A stretch of DNA of 64,000 nt from Rhodococcus sp. (in: high G+C Gram-positive bacteria) (GCF_023264675.1 NZ_JAHFVG010000004.1:62001-126000), one strand, 5' to 3'. Counted from the stretch's first letter, positions 51,865 to 61,876 are shown. The notes: generated by a model from the letters alone, not told the origin. Translations and numbers: made by a program.

Positions 51865-53388
51865 TCACCAGGGCGATGGTGCGAAGTCCTTGAGGAACTG
51901 TCCGTACTGGTCGATACCGAGCTCGCCCTGCACGATCGGGTCGTAGACACGGGCAGCACCGTCGACGAGATCGAGGGGAGCGTGAAAACCCTCGTCGGCG
52001 AGGCGCATCTTGGTTGCATGTGGCCGCTCGTCCGTGATCCACCCGGTGTCCACGGCGGACATCAGGATGCCCTTGTCGAGCATCTCCTTGGCGCTCGTCC
52101 TGGTGAGCATGTTCAATGCAGCCTTCGCCATATTGGTGTGCGGGTGTCCAGGCCCCTTGTAGGCGCGGCTGAACTGCCCTTCCATGGCGGACACGTTGAC
52201 GACGTACTTTCGACGAGCCGGTGCTGCTTCCATCGCTGCGCGAAGGCGTGAGACGAGGATGAACGGTGCGACCGAATTGCAGAGCTGTACCTCGAGAAGC
52301 TCGACGGGATCGACTTGCTCGACGGTGTGAATCCAGCTGTTCGTATCGGCGAGATCGGGGACGAGGCCGCCGGCGTCGATCGCAATGCCCTTCTCGATAC
52401 GCTCGGCCGTAGCCGAACCTGCAACGAGCGCAAGCGAACTCACAGCTTCCGCACTCAGTACCTCGGTACCCTCCACGGCGCCTGCATCGGAGTAGGGGAG
52501 TGAGCTGGCCAAGGATGCCGGATGGGCCTCGCTCGTCTTGCCGAACGTGATGACGTCCGGGCGAATTCCCGCCGGCAACGCCTCCGTCTCGGCATCGATG
52601 AGCGCACTGTACGACCCCGCCGAACGCTTGACCGTCTGAGCGGCGTTGTTGATCAGGATGTCCAGCGGACCCTCGGCGGCGACGGAGTCGGCCAGCGCGA
52701 CCACCTGTGCCGGATCCCGGAGATCGATCCCGACGACACGGAGTCGGTGCAGCCATTCGTCGCTGTCGTCCATAGCCGAGAATCGGCGGATCGCATCGTT
52801 GGGGAATCGCGTCGTGATGGTCGTGTGGGCACCGTCACGGAGCAGCCGAAGAGCGATGTACATACCGATCTTGGCGCGTCCGCCGGTGAGGAGCGCTCGA
52901 CGGCCGCTCAAATCGGTGCGCGCATCTCTCTTGCTGCGATTGAGTTCGGCGCACTCGGGGCAGAGCTGGTGATAGAAGGCATCGACGAGCGTGTAGCGCT
53001 GTTTGCAGATGTAGCAGGGCCTGGCACGGATCAAGGTACCCGCGTACTCGCCCGCGGCCCGTGCAGTCAACGAGAGTCCCGCAGTCTCGTCGTCGATTCG
53101 ATCGGGTGAGCCGGTGGCGGTGGACGCTACGACGGCTCGGTCCGCGTCGGATTTCGCATTGCGGGCCGCGATTCGCCTGGACCGCTTCAGATCTTTGAAC
53201 AGTTGCCCCGAAGCTCGCTGCACGACAATGGAATCAGGATGATTTTTATCCAGTGTTCCAGCCAGCCTCAGCACCCTGAGGCAGGTGTCGAGATCCGCGG
53301 CACCGATGCGGTCGAAATCGGACGGCGAGGTGCTGACTTCAGCGGAATCCGCGGAGGCCGAATCCAGTCCGTACTCGGGGTCGGTCAT
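51865..53388 (-). CDS. Atypical SDR protein with N-terminal zinc-ribbon-like domain
   Basis: 507 residues. The N-terminal 120 residues are helical and charged. A four-Cys zinc-ribbon-like motif is CxxC-N14-CxxC (Cys125, 128, 143, 146). The SDR domain starts at about 160 with TGGRAKIG (168-175) and INNAAQ. At the active site the expected Tyr-x-x-x-Lys reads Thr418-N-M-A-Lys422, so the catalytic Tyr is missing, although Lys and an upstream Ser (NVSAMEG) are kept. ATG 53388 follows AAAGGA. Possibly a regulatory or RNA/protein-binding SDR rather than a dehydrogenase. Confidence 0.82.
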   Translation of the reverse strand: MTDPEYGLDSASADSAEVSTSPSDFDRIGAADLDTCLRVLRLAGTLDKNHPDSIVVQRASGQLFKDLKRSRRIAARNAKSDADRAVVASTATGSPDRIDDETAGLSLTARAAGEYAGTLIRARPCYICKQRYTLVDAFYHQLCPECAELNRSKRDARTDLSGRRALLTGGRAKIGMYIALRLLRDGAHTTITTRFPNDAIRRFSAMDDSDEWLHRLRVVGIDLRDPAQVVALADSVAAEGPLDILINNAAQTVKRSAGSYSALIDAETEALPAGIRPDVITFGKTSEAHPASLASSLPYSDAGAVEGTEVLSAEAVSSLALVAGSATAERIEKGIAIDAGGLVPDLADTNSWIHTVEQVDPVELLEVQLCNSVAPFILVSRLRAAMEAAPARRKYVVNVSAMEGQFSRAYKGPGHPHTNMAKAALNMLTRTSAKEMLDKGILMSAVDTGWITDERPHATKMRLADEGFHAPLDLVDGAARVYDPIVQGELGIDQYGQFLKDFAPSPW

Positions 53389-53450
53389 CGAGCTGTCCTT
53401 TCACACGCGCACTACAACCTCTGGCGCAGCGGTCTCACCAGGTCGTTCAA

Positions 53451-53492
53451 CGAAATAGACCCCGATTCCACAGGGAATCGGGGTCTATTTCG
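53451..53492 (-). terminator. Terminator of the tRNA-Leu gene
   Basis: A perfect 19-base-pair inverted repeat, 53451-53469 against 53474-53492, loop ACAG, lies 57 bases downstream of the tRNA 3' end. Its 5' arm begins CGAAATAG, so a T-containing tract ends the stem on the minus strand. It also stands before the SDR gene. Confidence 0.8.
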
Positions 53493-53548
53493 TCTGTCTC
53501 AACTCAGAATTCGTGAACCGTGCAACCGATTACGGTTGCGTCGATCTC

Positions 53549-53637
53549 TGGTGTCCGAGGGGGGACTTGAACCCCCACGTCCGTTAATAGGACACTAGCA
53601 CCTCAAGCTAGCGCGTCTGCCATTCCGCCACTCGGAC
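53549..53637 (-). tRNA. tRNA-Leu (anticodon GAG), CCA encoded
   Basis: 89 bases including CCA. The acceptor GTCCGAG pairs with CTCGGAC, with A as discriminator. The anticodon stem CTAGC/GCTAG holds the loop TTGAGGT, giving anticodon GAG, which reads CUC and CUU leucine codons. A long variable arm and the T-arm GGGGGTTCAAGTCCCCC are present, as expected for a class II tRNA. The 3' CCA is in the DNA. Confidence 0.95.
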
Positions 53638-53799
53638 CAGTTGGGTGCACGGGAAGTGTTTCTCCCGCCACGCAGTATTCTTTTGTTGTTCGCACGCCTG
53701 CTCGCTGCGTGCTGGACAAAGATATACGACGCGTGCCCGATCGCCCAAATCCGCACGTCAGTTCGCCCGTCGCTGCGGCGAGAGTGGTAGGAAAGTGGG

Positions 53800-55161
53800 G
53801 TGTCTTCTGCCGATAAATCACCGAACGCACCTGCCCCGACGACTGCATTGGACGAGGTTGTCGACCTCGTCAGCGCACTGATTCGCTTCGATACCTCCAA
53901 TACCGGAGAGCTCGAGACCACCAAGGGCGAGAAGGAGTGCGCCGAGTGGGTGGCGCAGATGCTCCAGGAAGTCGGCTACGAGACGGAGTACGTGGAATCG
54001 GGCGCACCGGGCCGGGGCAACGTGTTCGCCACTCTGGCCGGAGCGGATCCGCAGCGGGGCACTCTGTTGATTCATGGTCATCTCGATGTGGTTCCTGCCG
54101 AGCCTGCGGACTGGAGTGTGCATCCGTTCTCCGGCGCCGTCGAGGACGGATACGTGTGGGGCCGTGGTGCCATCGATATGAAGGACATGGTCGGGATGGC
54201 TCTCGCGCTGGCCCGCCAGTTCAAGTCCAACGGCACCGTCCCGCCCCGCAACATCATGTTCGCATTTCTCGCCGACGAAGAGAACGGTGGCCGGTGGGGC
54301 TCGCAGTGGCTGGTGGAGAACCGGCCCGACCTGTTCGAGGGAGTGACCGAGGCTGTCGGTGAGGTCGGCGGGTTCTCGTTGACGGTCGCTCGCCCGGATG
54401 GCACCGAGAAGCGTCTGTACATGGTCGAAACCGCCGAAAAAGGCCTTGGGTGGATGAAGCTGACAGCCAAGGCGCGCGCAGGCCACGGTTCGTTCCTCCA
54501 CGACGAGAACGCCGTCACCTACCTCGCCGAGGCCGTGGCCAAGCTCGGCAATCATACTTTCCCGCTGGTTATTTCCGATTCGGTCGCGGAGTTCCTCGCC
54601 GCAGTCGCCGAGGAGACCGGGCTCGATTTCGATCCGACCTCACCCGACCTCGACGGCACGCTTCAGAAGCTCGGCAGCATCGCCCGCATCGTCGGGGCCA
54701 CACTTCGCGACACCGCGAATCCGACGATGCTCAAGGCCGGTTACAAGGCGAACGTCATCCCGCAGACTGCCGAGGCGATGGTCGACTGCCGCGTGGTGCC
54801 GGGCAGGCAGGCCGCGTTCGAGCGAGAGGTCGACGAACTGATCGGGCCGAACGTCGAGCGTGAATGGATCACCAAGCTCGATTCGTACGAAACCACGTTC
54901 GACGGTCACTTGGTCGACGCGATGAACGATGCGGTACTGGCCCACGACGAGAACGGCCGCACGGTTCCGTACATGCTCTCGGGTGGGACGGATGCGAAGG
55001 CGTTCGCGAAACTGGGTATCAGGTGCTTCGGCTTCGCGCCTCTCAAGCTGCCGCCCGAACTCGATTTCGCTGCGTTGTTCCACGGTGTGGACGAGCGGGT
55101 GCCGGTGGAGTCGCTCGAGTTCGGTACACAGGTATTGGAGCACTTTCTGCTCCACAGCTGA
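53800..55161 (+). CDS. M20-family metallopeptidase (Rv2141c-like)
   Basis: 453 residues, dinuclear zinc M20 fold. Predicted ligands and catalytic residues: His94 and Asp96 (HGHLDVV), Asp126 (GRGAIDMKD), the Glu pair in ADEENGG near 158-162, and a late His in LFHGVDE. A dimerisation domain lies in the middle. Family members cut dipeptides or acyl-amino acids; the substrate is not fixed. GTG 53800 has AGGAAAG upstream. From memory the M. tuberculosis order is Rv2141c then Rv2140c, as here with the PEBP gene. Confidence 0.88.
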   Translation: MSSADKSPNAPAPTTALDEVVDLVSALIRFDTSNTGELETTKGEKECAEWVAQMLQEVGYETEYVESGAPGRGNVFATLAGADPQRGTLLIHGHLDVVPAEPADWSVHPFSGAVEDGYVWGRGAIDMKDMVGMALALARQFKSNGTVPPRNIMFAFLADEENGGRWGSQWLVENRPDLFEGVTEAVGEVGGFSLTVARPDGTEKRLYMVETAEKGLGWMKLTAKARAGHGSFLHDENAVTYLAEAVAKLGNHTFPLVISDSVAEFLAAVAEETGLDFDPTSPDLDGTLQKLGSIARIVGATLRDTANPTMLKAGYKANVIPQTAEAMVDCRVVPGRQAAFEREVDELIGPNVEREWITKLDSYETTFDGHLVDAMNDAVLAHDENGRTVPYMLSGGTDAKAFAKLGIRCFGFAPLKLPPELDFAALFHGVDERVPVESLEFGTQVLEHFLLHS

Positions 55162-55208
55162 CAGGCACGACACGCGCGGAACGAATTCGATGGACGAAAG
55201 GACTTTTC

Positions 55209-55736
55209 ATGACTTACGACCCCTATGCGACGTTGCCCGAACTGCCGACGTTCGAGGTCACCTCGGAGGATGTGGCCGAGGGCAGCACCCTCGGTGAACA
55301 GCAGGTCAGCGGAATCATGGGCGCCGGCGGACACGACAACTCGCCGCAGCTGACGTGGTCGGGCTTCCCGGAGGGCACCAAGAGTTTCGCAGTGACCGTC
55401 TACGACCCCGATGCGCCGACTGCGTCAGGGTTCTGGCACTGGGCTGTGGCGAACATCCCGCTTTCCACGACATCGTTGGTCTCGGGTGCGGGCGACGACG
55501 GCGGCACCGGAGTTCCGAGTACGGCCGTCACTCTCAAGAACGATGCGGGGTTGTTCCGCTACATCGGCGCCGCGCCTCCGGCGGGACACGGCCCCCATCG
55601 GTACATCTTCGCCGTGCATGCAGTCGACGTGGAGCGGTTGGAGGTCGACGAGACGGCCACACCGGCCTACCTCGGATTCAACCTGTTCTCGCACGCCATC
55701 GGCCGCGCACTTCTGACAGGCGTGTACGAGGCCTGA
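55209..55736 (+). CDS. YbhB/YbcL (PEBP) family protein, Rv2140c-like
   Basis: 175-residue phosphatidylethanolamine-binding-protein fold. The [20 protein letters not shown] stretch (about 65-84) and HGPHRYIF near 128-135 form the conserved anion pocket with Asp and His. The bacterial role is unclear; Rv2140c binds small ligands. AAAGGA precedes ATG 55209. A hairpin follows before pyrD. Confidence 0.9.
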   Translation: MTYDPYATLPELPTFEVTSEDVAEGSTLGEQQVSGIMGAGGHDNSPQLTWSGFPEGTKSFAVTVYDPDAPTASGFWHWAVANIPLSTTSLVSGAGDDGGTGVPSTAVTLKNDAGLFRYIGAAPPAGHGPHRYIFAVHAVDVERLEVDETATPAYLGFNLFSHAIGRALLTGVYEA

Positions 55737-55763
55737 TCGGTCGGTTCGTCGGATCGGTGCTCG

Positions 55764-55797
55764 CTCGAGGTCGCATGCAGATTCATGCGGCCTCGAG
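55764..55797. terminator. Bidirectional terminator between PEBP gene and pyrD
   Basis: A 14-base stem with one U-G wobble (arm CTCGAGGTCGCATG) and a CAGATT loop, 28 bases after the PEBP stop and 7 before the pyrD stop. Confidence 0.65.
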
Positions 55798-55803
55798 TGC
55801 AGA

Positions 55804-56892
55804 TCAGCCGGGTCGACGCTGCTCGGAGCCGACGGCGTCGGCGAGCGAGGAGAACCCCTCGGCTCGGGCCCGAGCCGCGATTCCCCGGTTGATTCGGCGC
55901 ATCCAGAAGGGGCCACCGTAGATGAAGCCGGTATAGCCCTGCACCAGAGACGCGCCCGCTCGGATGCGCTCCCATGCCTGGTCGGCGGTTTCGATTCCAC
56001 CGACGGAGACGAGAGCGATCCGACCGCCAACTCGGGTGTGCAGGCGGCGAAGCACCTCGAGTGATCTGTCGGCGAGAGGTGCGCCCGACAAGCCGCCTGC
56101 GCCTGCCTCCTCGACGACGGCGTTCGAAGTCTGCAGCCCTGTTCTCCCGATCGTGGTGTTGGTGGCCACGATCCCGTCGAGCCCGAGTTCGACGGCGAGA
56201 TCGGCTACGGCGTCGACGTCGTCGTCGGACAGATCGGGCGCGATCTTCACCAGAACGGGAATGGAGACGACGCTCTGCACCGCCGACAGGATGGGCCGCA
56301 GCGATTCCACCGCCTGCAGATCGCGAAGCCCTGGGGTGTTGGGCGAGCTGACGTTGACGACGAGGAAGTCTGCCAGCGGCCCGAGAAGCGTTGCGCTCGC
56401 CGTGTAGTCGGCCGCGGCGTCGTGCACGGGTGTGAGTTTGGTCTTGCCGATGTTGGCGCCGATGGGTATACCTCCGCGCCGTGTACGCATGACGTTCGCT
56501 GCGCTTCCCGCGCCGTGATTGTTGAACCCCATGCGATTGACGAGGGCGCGATCGGCGGCGAGGCGGAACAGTCGCGGCTGGGGGTTACCCGGCTGGGCTT
56601 GGGCGGTGACCGTGCCGATCTCGGCGAAACCGAAGCCGAGTGGGCCCCATGCATCGACGCCGTCGGCGTTCTTGTCGAATCCGGCAGCCAGACCGAGAGG
56701 CGCATGGAAGTCGAGTCCGAACACCGTGCTTCGCAGAATCGGGTCGTCGACGACGAGGACCTTCGAGACCAGCGCCCGAAGAGGAGCGAATGCCGTCACC
56801 GCGCGCATCGCAGCGAACGCGAGGTGGTGAATTCGCTCCGGCGGAACGAGAAACATCAATCGAAGCACAGCGCGATACAGGGTCTGGCCCAC
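55804..56892 (-). CDS. pyrD: Dihydroorotate dehydrogenase (quinone), class 2
   Basis: 362 residues. An N-terminal amphipathic helix (about 1-35) for membrane and quinone contact marks class 2. FMN-binding features are GFDKNADG (71-78), NRMGFNNHG (119-127) and the catalytic Ser183 in [11 protein letters not shown]. It oxidises dihydroorotate to orotate in pyrimidine synthesis and passes electrons to menaquinone. The start is GTG 56892. Homologue of Rv2139. Confidence 0.95.
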   Translation of the reverse strand: MGQTLYRAVLRLMFLVPPERIHHLAFAAMRAVTAFAPLRALVSKVLVVDDPILRSTVFGLDFHAPLGLAAGFDKNADGVDAWGPLGFGFAEIGTVTAQAQPGNPQPRLFRLAADRALVNRMGFNNHGAGSAANVMRTRRGGIPIGANIGKTKLTPVHDAAADYTASATLLGPLADFLVVNVSSPNTPGLRDLQAVESLRPILSAVQSVVSIPVLVKIAPDLSDDDVDAVADLAVELGLDGIVATNTTIGRTGLQTSNAVVEEAGAGGLSGAPLADRSLEVLRRLHTRVGGRIALVSVGGIETADQAWERIRAGASLVQGYTGFIYGGPFWMRRINRGIAARARAEGFSSLADAVGSEQRRPG

Positions 56893-56932
56893 AGTCTTCT
56901 TTCTTGGTCGAACTCCGGCGCGAGTTGTGTTC

Positions 56933-57163
56933 TCACATTCCCGGTTCGGGGATGTGATGGGTGGTCTTCTTGCGTTTGAGCAGTACTTTGCGGCTTCCGT
57001 CCGTGTACAAACGCACGCGGGACAGCTCCCATCCGCCGAATTCTGCCTGAATGGCCAACCTCATCGACGCGGTCACGCGGGTGACATCAGGAGGAAGCCT
57101 CAGGGGAACGTATTCCCAGTCGTCCGAGGGCGATTCCCATTCGGCGGGCATCCGGCTGCGCAT
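56933..57163 (-). CDS. DUF5703 small protein (Rv2137c-like)
   Basis: 76 residues: [26 protein letters not shown] then [23 protein letters not shown]. The layout is a small beta sheet with a Lys/Arg-rich end. It lies between pyrD and the lipoprotein gene as in M. tuberculosis, though that homologue is annotated longer. GAAGAG is 8 bases before ATG 57163; ATG 57151 is an alternative. Function unknown. Confidence 0.8.
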   Translation of the reverse strand: MRSRMPAEWESPSDDWEYVPLRLPPDVTRVTASMRLAIQAEFGGWELSRVRLYTDGSRKVLLKRKKTTHHIPEPGM

Positions 57164-57237
57164 GCTGTTGCTCTTCGATACCGTGGAAATCGCCTCTTCT
57201 CGTTCGCTGCACGTCCTTGGGCGCCGACCGGACCGAT

Positions 57238-58257
57238 TCAGGCCGGCGCGCCGGTAGGAATTCGTTGTAGTCCGTCGCCGGTTGCCGATCCGACGAACAG
57301 ATCACCGGTGTCGCTGTCGACGACGATCGAATCAGGTTGCTTCACCGTGGTGAACCTGCCCGACTCCACAGGAATTCCTGTGTCCAACGTGTAGCCGACC
57401 ACCTCGTTGTCTGCCGGCGTACTGACCCACACGACGTTGGACTTGTCATCGTAAGTGACTGCCCACGGCTGCGCACCGACCGGAAACCGCTGGCGCAGGA
57501 GCAGGTCGTCCGAGGAGTAGACCAGCAACTGCCCACCTGCCGCATCGGTGACGAGAATCCGCCCGTAGTCGTCGGTGGCAACTCGCGCTGCACCGGTACC
57601 TGCACGAAGTGCCAGACCGAGCTTGTTCGAGTCCAGGTCGATCTTCGTCAGTGAAGTCTGATGGCGGTCGAGTGCTGCAAGCCCGAACTGTGTTGCGGCC
57701 AAGGCGCCCACCGAGGACAACCCGTCGATCGTCTGTGACTCGTTCGTCGCGGGGTCCAGGATATGAACGACGCCACGCTCGTCACCGACCGCGAATCGCC
57801 CGTCGTCGAGGACTGCCGCGCTGAGCAAGGTTCCATCGACGGGCGTGGTGTCGACCTTCGAGCTGCGAATATCCACCCGGGCGAGCTGTTGATCCATGGG
57901 GAGCAAGACGGTTCCGTCTCCGACCGGCACCACGTCGGCTGCCGGCCCGGGAAGTGCGACGGTGCGTGGTGCGGAACCGTCCCGGTCGGCGTCGAACACC
58001 ACGAGCGCAGCGCCGCCGTCGTCGAGTGCGACCACGGAGCGCGAAGCCGAGTCGTATGTGGTGGAATGCAAGCCGGAGGGGGAGACCGTGACAGAACCGC
58101 TCGGGGGAGCGGCTGGGTCGGGGGATTCGATCTGCGACAACGGCTCCAGGTCGACCGACTCCGGTTCGTCGGAACTCTTGTCGGAGCATCCTGCGGCCAA
58201 CAGGGCCGCCGTCGCGACCACGACGGCGATACGCCATGGTGATGGTCTCTCGTTCAT
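57238..58257 (-). CDS. lppL: Beta-propeller lipoprotein (LppL-like)
   Basis: 339 residues. Signal peptide with lipobox LLAAGC, acylated Cys24, then an Asp/Ser/Pro-rich linker. The rest is a repeated beta-strand pattern (DDGGAALVVFDADRDG, DDGRFAVGDERG, TDAAGGQLLVYSSDD) typical of a six- or seven-bladed propeller. It would sit on the outer face of the plasma membrane. ATG 58257 gives the proper signal peptide; the frame is open to 58314. Position matches Rv2138. Confidence 0.86.
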   Translation of the reverse strand: MNERPSPWRIAVVVATAALLAAGCSDKSSDEPESVDLEPLSQIESPDPAAPPSGSVTVSPSGLHSTTYDSASRSVVALDDGGAALVVFDADRDGSAPRTVALPGPAADVVPVGDGTVLLPMDQQLARVDIRSSKVDTTPVDGTLLSAAVLDDGRFAVGDERGVVHILDPATNESQTIDGLSSVGALAATQFGLAALDRHQTSLTKIDLDSNKLGLALRAGTGAARVATDDYGRILVTDAAGGQLLVYSSDDLLLRQRFPVGAQPWAVTYDDKSNVVWVSTPADNEVVGYTLDTGIPVESGRFTTVKQPDSIVVDSDTGDLFVGSATGDGLQRIPTGAPA

Positions 58258-58442
58258 GAAACTGCCAGCTCCTGGATATTCTCGGTAGTGCATGTCTGCT
58301 CGGCTGTCACGCAACAGCTCGCGGGCGCAGGTTCGCCCTCCAGACTGCCTGATCGGTTCATCGGCGACACTCTCGGACCTCCCGATCCGATTTTCGTCGA
58401 GTCAGCGGTACCGTGTTCACGGGGAAACTACGAGGAGTGCAG

Positions 58443-58844
58443 TTGGCCACCGAGGAAACTTCCAGTCGAGTACGTGAGAGGCCCCGGCTCGGCACGGCGC
58501 GAAACGACGTGCAATTTCGGGTGGAGCAGGTATCCACCGGGGTGCACGCCAGCGGATTCGGCCGGACCGAGGACAGCAGACCATTTGCGTTTCGGGTCCA
58601 CAAGAGCACCCTCCATCTGGAGATATACCGTGCGGACCTGTCCACGGCTGTCCCGGACAAGGCCGATGTGATCGCCGTTGCCGACCAGTCGGTGACCGAG
58701 ATCGATCTGACCGACGAGCGCAGCATCGTTGCCGCAGTTCGCGACGCGGTGAGCCGAGCCGACGAAGTGTCGGCAGGCAAGACCGATTCCTCGGCTGTAC
58801 GAGCGTTCCTGGCGCGCGTGGGTTCGGTCATCGAGAGCATCTAG
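58443..58844 (+). CDS. Small conserved hypothetical protein
   Basis: 133 residues. The central part (FAFRVHKSTLHLEIYRAD, then ADVIAVADQSVTEIDL) alternates beta strands, and the C-terminus is helical. I do not recognise a family. TTG 58443 has GAGGAG five bases upstream and is my choice; GTG at 58437 or 58413 would overlap or lengthen. It is divergent from lppL and its stop overlaps hmuV by four bases. Confidence 0.62.
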   Translation: MATEETSSRVRERPRLGTARNDVQFRVEQVSTGVHASGFGRTEDSRPFAFRVHKSTLHLEIYRADLSTAVPDKADVIAVADQSVTEIDLTDERSIVAAVRDAVSRADEVSAGKTDSSAVRAFLARVGSVIESI

Positions 58845-59707
58845 CCCGCGGGTCGGCCGCGCACCGACGAATGTCGGATCGGAAGAACCAGCAGGTTGCC
58901 GGTCTCGGGGTGGTCGAATACCTCGACCGGGTGCCCGTACACGGTGGTCAGCAGCCCCGCTCGGAGGACCTCGCGAGGTGGGCCGACAGATTCGAGCACT
59001 CCGTTGTTCAGCAGGGCGATGCGGTCGGCGTACGCGGCGGCGAGCGCGAGATCGTGCAGGACGACGACCACCGCGTCCCCTTTCGCCGCTCGTTCGCGTG
59101 CCACGGTCATGACTGTCTCCTGGTGACCGAGATCCAAGGCAGCCGTCGGTTCGTCGAGCAACAGCGTCGAGGTGCGCTGAGCGAGAACGCGCGCCAGAGC
59201 CACCCGCGCACGTTCGCCGCCCGACAGGCCGGCGAACGGCCGGTCCGCGAACTGCACTACGTCGCACTCGCTCATCGCTGCCGCGACGGCCTCGTCGTCG
59301 TCGGCGGCGAATGGTGTCCCTTGCCAGGGAGATCGGCTCATCCGAACCACCTGCTCGGCGGTGAACGAGAATCCGACCGTATGTTGCTGCGGCAGTACTG
59401 CGCGGCGACGCGCAACGGATCCATCCGACCAGTCACTCAGTGTGCGCCCGTCCAATTCCACCGTGCCTCCCGTCGGGGCGAGTTCACCGGCAAGAACCGC
59501 GAGAAGCGTCGACTTGCCGGCGCCGTTCGGGCCGATCAGGACCATGAGTTCGCCAGCCACCACGTCGAGATCGACGCCTGTCAGAACTGCTCGTCGCGAG
59601 CGCTCGGCGTCCACACCGACGGCTCGCATGGTGGTGGTTCCGCGAACCGGCGATGCAACATGGTCGGTTCGGCGCGCGAACAGCGACATGCCGATTCGCG
59701 CCGTCAC
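58841..59707 (-). CDS. hmuV: Heme ABC transporter ATP-binding protein HmuV
   Basis: 288-residue ATPase for heme import. Walker A GPNGAGKST at 59-67, LSGGERARVALAR signature near 163, LLLDEPTAALD Walker B and an H-loop His after VVVVLHDL. It starts at GTG 59707, overlapping the permease stop (GTGA); ATG 59689 is possible. Third gene of hmuTUV. Confidence 0.9.
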   Translation of the reverse strand: MTARIGMSLFARRTDHVASPVRGTTTMRAVGVDAERSRRAVLTGVDLDVVAGELMVLIGPNGAGKSTLLAVLAGELAPTGGTVELDGRTLSDWSDGSVARRRAVLPQQHTVGFSFTAEQVVRMSRSPWQGTPFAADDDEAVAAAMSECDVVQFADRPFAGLSGGERARVALARVLAQRTSTLLLDEPTAALDLGHQETVMTVARERAAKGDAVVVVLHDLALAAAYADRIALLNNGVLESVGPPREVLRAGLLTTVYGHPVEVFDHPETGNLLVLPIRHSSVRGRPAG

Positions 59708-60819
59708 GCCCAACCACCTTGCTTCGCGCGAGTACGGCGCAGCATCCAGAAGAAGAACGGTGCTCCCACCAGCGACGTGATCATCCCCAGCGGCATGTCC
59801 ACGTTGTCGACGAGGGTACGTGCGAGAAGATCGGAGGCGAGTAGCACCACAGCCCCGCACAGTGCGCTGGCCGGGATCAGAACGCGGTGCGCAGGCCCGA
59901 GCAGCATTCGCATCAGATGTGGTACCACCAGGCCGACGAACAGGATGATCCCGGTGAACGCGACTCCCGACGCCACCAGAACCGCCACGACGACGATGGC
60001 GAATTGCCGCAGGCGCTCGACGTTCACCCCGAGATGACGTGCCACGTTCTCACCGAGCGCCAGCAGATCGAGACGGCGGGCAATGGCGACCGAGGCGACG
60101 ATGCCCGAGAATGCGAGCGGCGCCACGACGGACACGGCTTGCCACGTCGCGCCGGCCAGGGACCCGAGCTGCCAGAACACGATCTGGTCGCGCGCGGCAG
60201 GGGATGCAATGAACGTGAAGAGGGCGATGAGTCCACCGGCGAAGGCGTTGATCGCAACGCCGGTGAGTATCAGCGTCACCACTTCGGTGCGTCCGCCCCC
60301 GCGCGCCAGCACGTAGACCAGGATGGTGGTGACGAGGCCTCCCAGGAATGCCGCCGTCGCGACCGGCCAGACTCCGGCGAAGGTGCCGCCGACCACGATG
60401 ACCGCCGATGCGCCCACGGCCGCGCCCGAGGACACACCGATGATTCCGGGTTCTGCCAACGGGTTGGCGAATACGCCCTGCAGAAGTGCGCCTGCACATC
60501 CCAAGCTTGCCCCGACGATCGCACCCAACACGATTCGCGGAAACCTCACCTGCCACAGAGTGACGTCACCGCTCGGATGCGCGGGCATCGGTCCCAGATC
60601 TATGCCGATGCGGTGAAAGAGGCTGCCGAGCACCTCGGCGGGTGTCGTCGGCACCTGTCCGACGCAGGCAGAGAAAATCGCGATACCCACGAGCGCGGCG
60701 AGAAGTACACCGAACACCAGCGTCGTGCGAAGTCGATGCCGGTTGTCCCGACCGCCGATAGCCGCCGTCTCACCGGCCGTGTCGTCGTGGCCGCTGACCT
60801 CAGTCGTCGGCCCCGTCAT
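59704..60819 (-). CDS. hmuU: FecCD-family heme permease HmuU
   Basis: 371 residues with about nine to ten membrane helices. Family phrases RFPRIVLGAIVGASLGCAGALLQG (written in part: RFPRIVLGAIVG near 95-106), NPLAEPGIIGVSSGA, FVGLVVPHLMR and GMITSLVGAPFFF are all present. ATG 60819 overlaps the HmuT stop by four bases. The large open frame running to 61770 on this strand is only an extension through hmuT. It forms the dimeric channel with HmuV. Confidence 0.92.
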   Translation of the reverse strand: MTGPTTEVSGHDDTAGETAAIGGRDNRHRLRTTLVFGVLLAALVGIAIFSACVGQVPTTPAEVLGSLFHRIGIDLGPMPAHPSGDVTLWQVRFPRIVLGAIVGASLGCAGALLQGVFANPLAEPGIIGVSSGAAVGASAVIVVGGTFAGVWPVATAAFLGGLVTTILVYVLARGGGRTEVVTLILTGVAINAFAGGLIALFTFIASPAARDQIVFWQLGSLAGATWQAVSVVAPLAFSGIVASVAIARRLDLLALGENVARHLGVNVERLRQFAIVVVAVLVASGVAFTGIILFVGLVVPHLMRMLLGPAHRVLIPASALCGAVVLLASDLLARTLVDNVDMPLGMITSLVGAPFFFWMLRRTRAKQGGWA

Positions 60820-61871
60820 GAGGCGGGTTCGTACACGGCGCTCGCCAGCGCTCCCAGAACCTTGCCGGTGTTGGGGCCGAAGCTGAGGATCACGCCGTCG
60901 GCCATGTCGACGATCCGCTTCGAGTGCCCTGCTGGTGTCTGAGCGATCCCGGGGACCTGCTCCAGGCCGTCGATGCCTCCGATCGATTCGAGGCCGCCGG
61001 TCATCATCAGGATGACATCGGGCGCCGCCGCGATGAGTGCTTCGCTGGTGATCGGCACGAACTGTTGGGTCAGACCGGAGACCGTGCCTGCGTCCTCGGC
61101 GCCGAGCGCCTCGACGAGGGAGTCGGCACCGGAACCTGGTCCCGACAACATCGTGATCGCCGGACCGCGCATGTACAGGAATGCGATCTTCAAAGGTTCT
61201 GCATCGGCGGGTGCCTGCTCTCGCGCGCGAGCAATCTCGGCGGCGGTTCGGGCGGCGAGGCTTGTGCCCTGCGCGGGCACTCCGAGGGCTGCGGCAACCG
61301 CCTCGATCTGCGCACCGACTCCGTCCATCGTGCGTACCGGATCGAAGTACACGACGGGGATGCCGGCTGCGCGCAGTTGGTCCTGCACTGCTCGCGGCCC
61401 GATGCTGGTGTCCGTCAGTACGACCGTCGGTGCGAGGGCGAGAATTCCCTCGGCACTCAGCGAATGCCCTCCCGGTGTCACATCGGTGACATCGGCCACT
61501 GCAGGGAACTCGGCGGCGGTATCGCGGCCTACGAGGTTCTCGCCGAGACCCAGGGCGAACACCGTTGTGGTGAGGGTTCCGTACTGATCGGCGGCCACGA
61601 TACGGCTCGTGTCGGTGATCGTGACATCGACGCCGTCGAAGCCGCGAACGGTCACCGGAAGCGAAGACACCGGCGATCGGTCGATGGGCTCGGGATCCGG
61701 ATCGGCGATCACCGCGGTCCGTGGGCCGATCGAGTCCGTGCCGACGCCGGGGGCGCTCGGTCCGGAACACGCGACGACCGCGCTGAAGGCTGTCGCAGCC
61801 GCCACGATCGAGAACAACGATTTTCTGATGCCGCTCGAGGTGCCTACTGGAAACCTGCCGCTTCGATACAC
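60816..61871 (-). CDS. hmuT: Heme-binding lipoprotein HmuT
   Basis: 351 residues: signal peptide (RKSLFSIVAAATAFSAVVAC) with lipid-modified Cys35, then a class III periplasmic-binding fold with one long linking helix. GENLVGRDTAAEFP and SAEGILALAPTVVLTD are typical for heme and siderophore receptors. The heme ligand Tyr/His cannot be fixed with certainty. GTG 61871 lies seven bases after a good -10, so the message is probably leaderless and under the iron box next to it. Confidence 0.88.
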   Translation of the reverse strand: MYRSGRFPVGTSSGIRKSLFSIVAAATAFSAVVACSGPSAPGVGTDSIGPRTAVIADPDPEPIDRSPVSSLPVTVRGFDGVDVTITDTSRIVAADQYGTLTTTVFALGLGENLVGRDTAAEFPAVADVTDVTPGGHSLSAEGILALAPTVVLTDTSIGPRAVQDQLRAAGIPVVYFDPVRTMDGVGAQIEAVAAALGVPAQGTSLAARTAAEIARAREQAPADAEPLKIAFLYMRGPAITMLSGPGSGADSLVEALGAEDAGTVSGLTQQFVPITSEALIAAAPDVILMMTGGLESIGGIDGLEQVPGIAQTPAGHSKRIVDMADGVILSFGPNTGKVLGALASAVYEPAS

Positions 61872-61876
61872 GCAGA

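Noticed and set aside
60820..61770. N-terminal extension of the HmuU frame through hmuT
   Set aside because: The extension is Arg-rich and lies over the hmuT coding region. HmuU starts naturally at ATG 60819 with an ATGA overlap.
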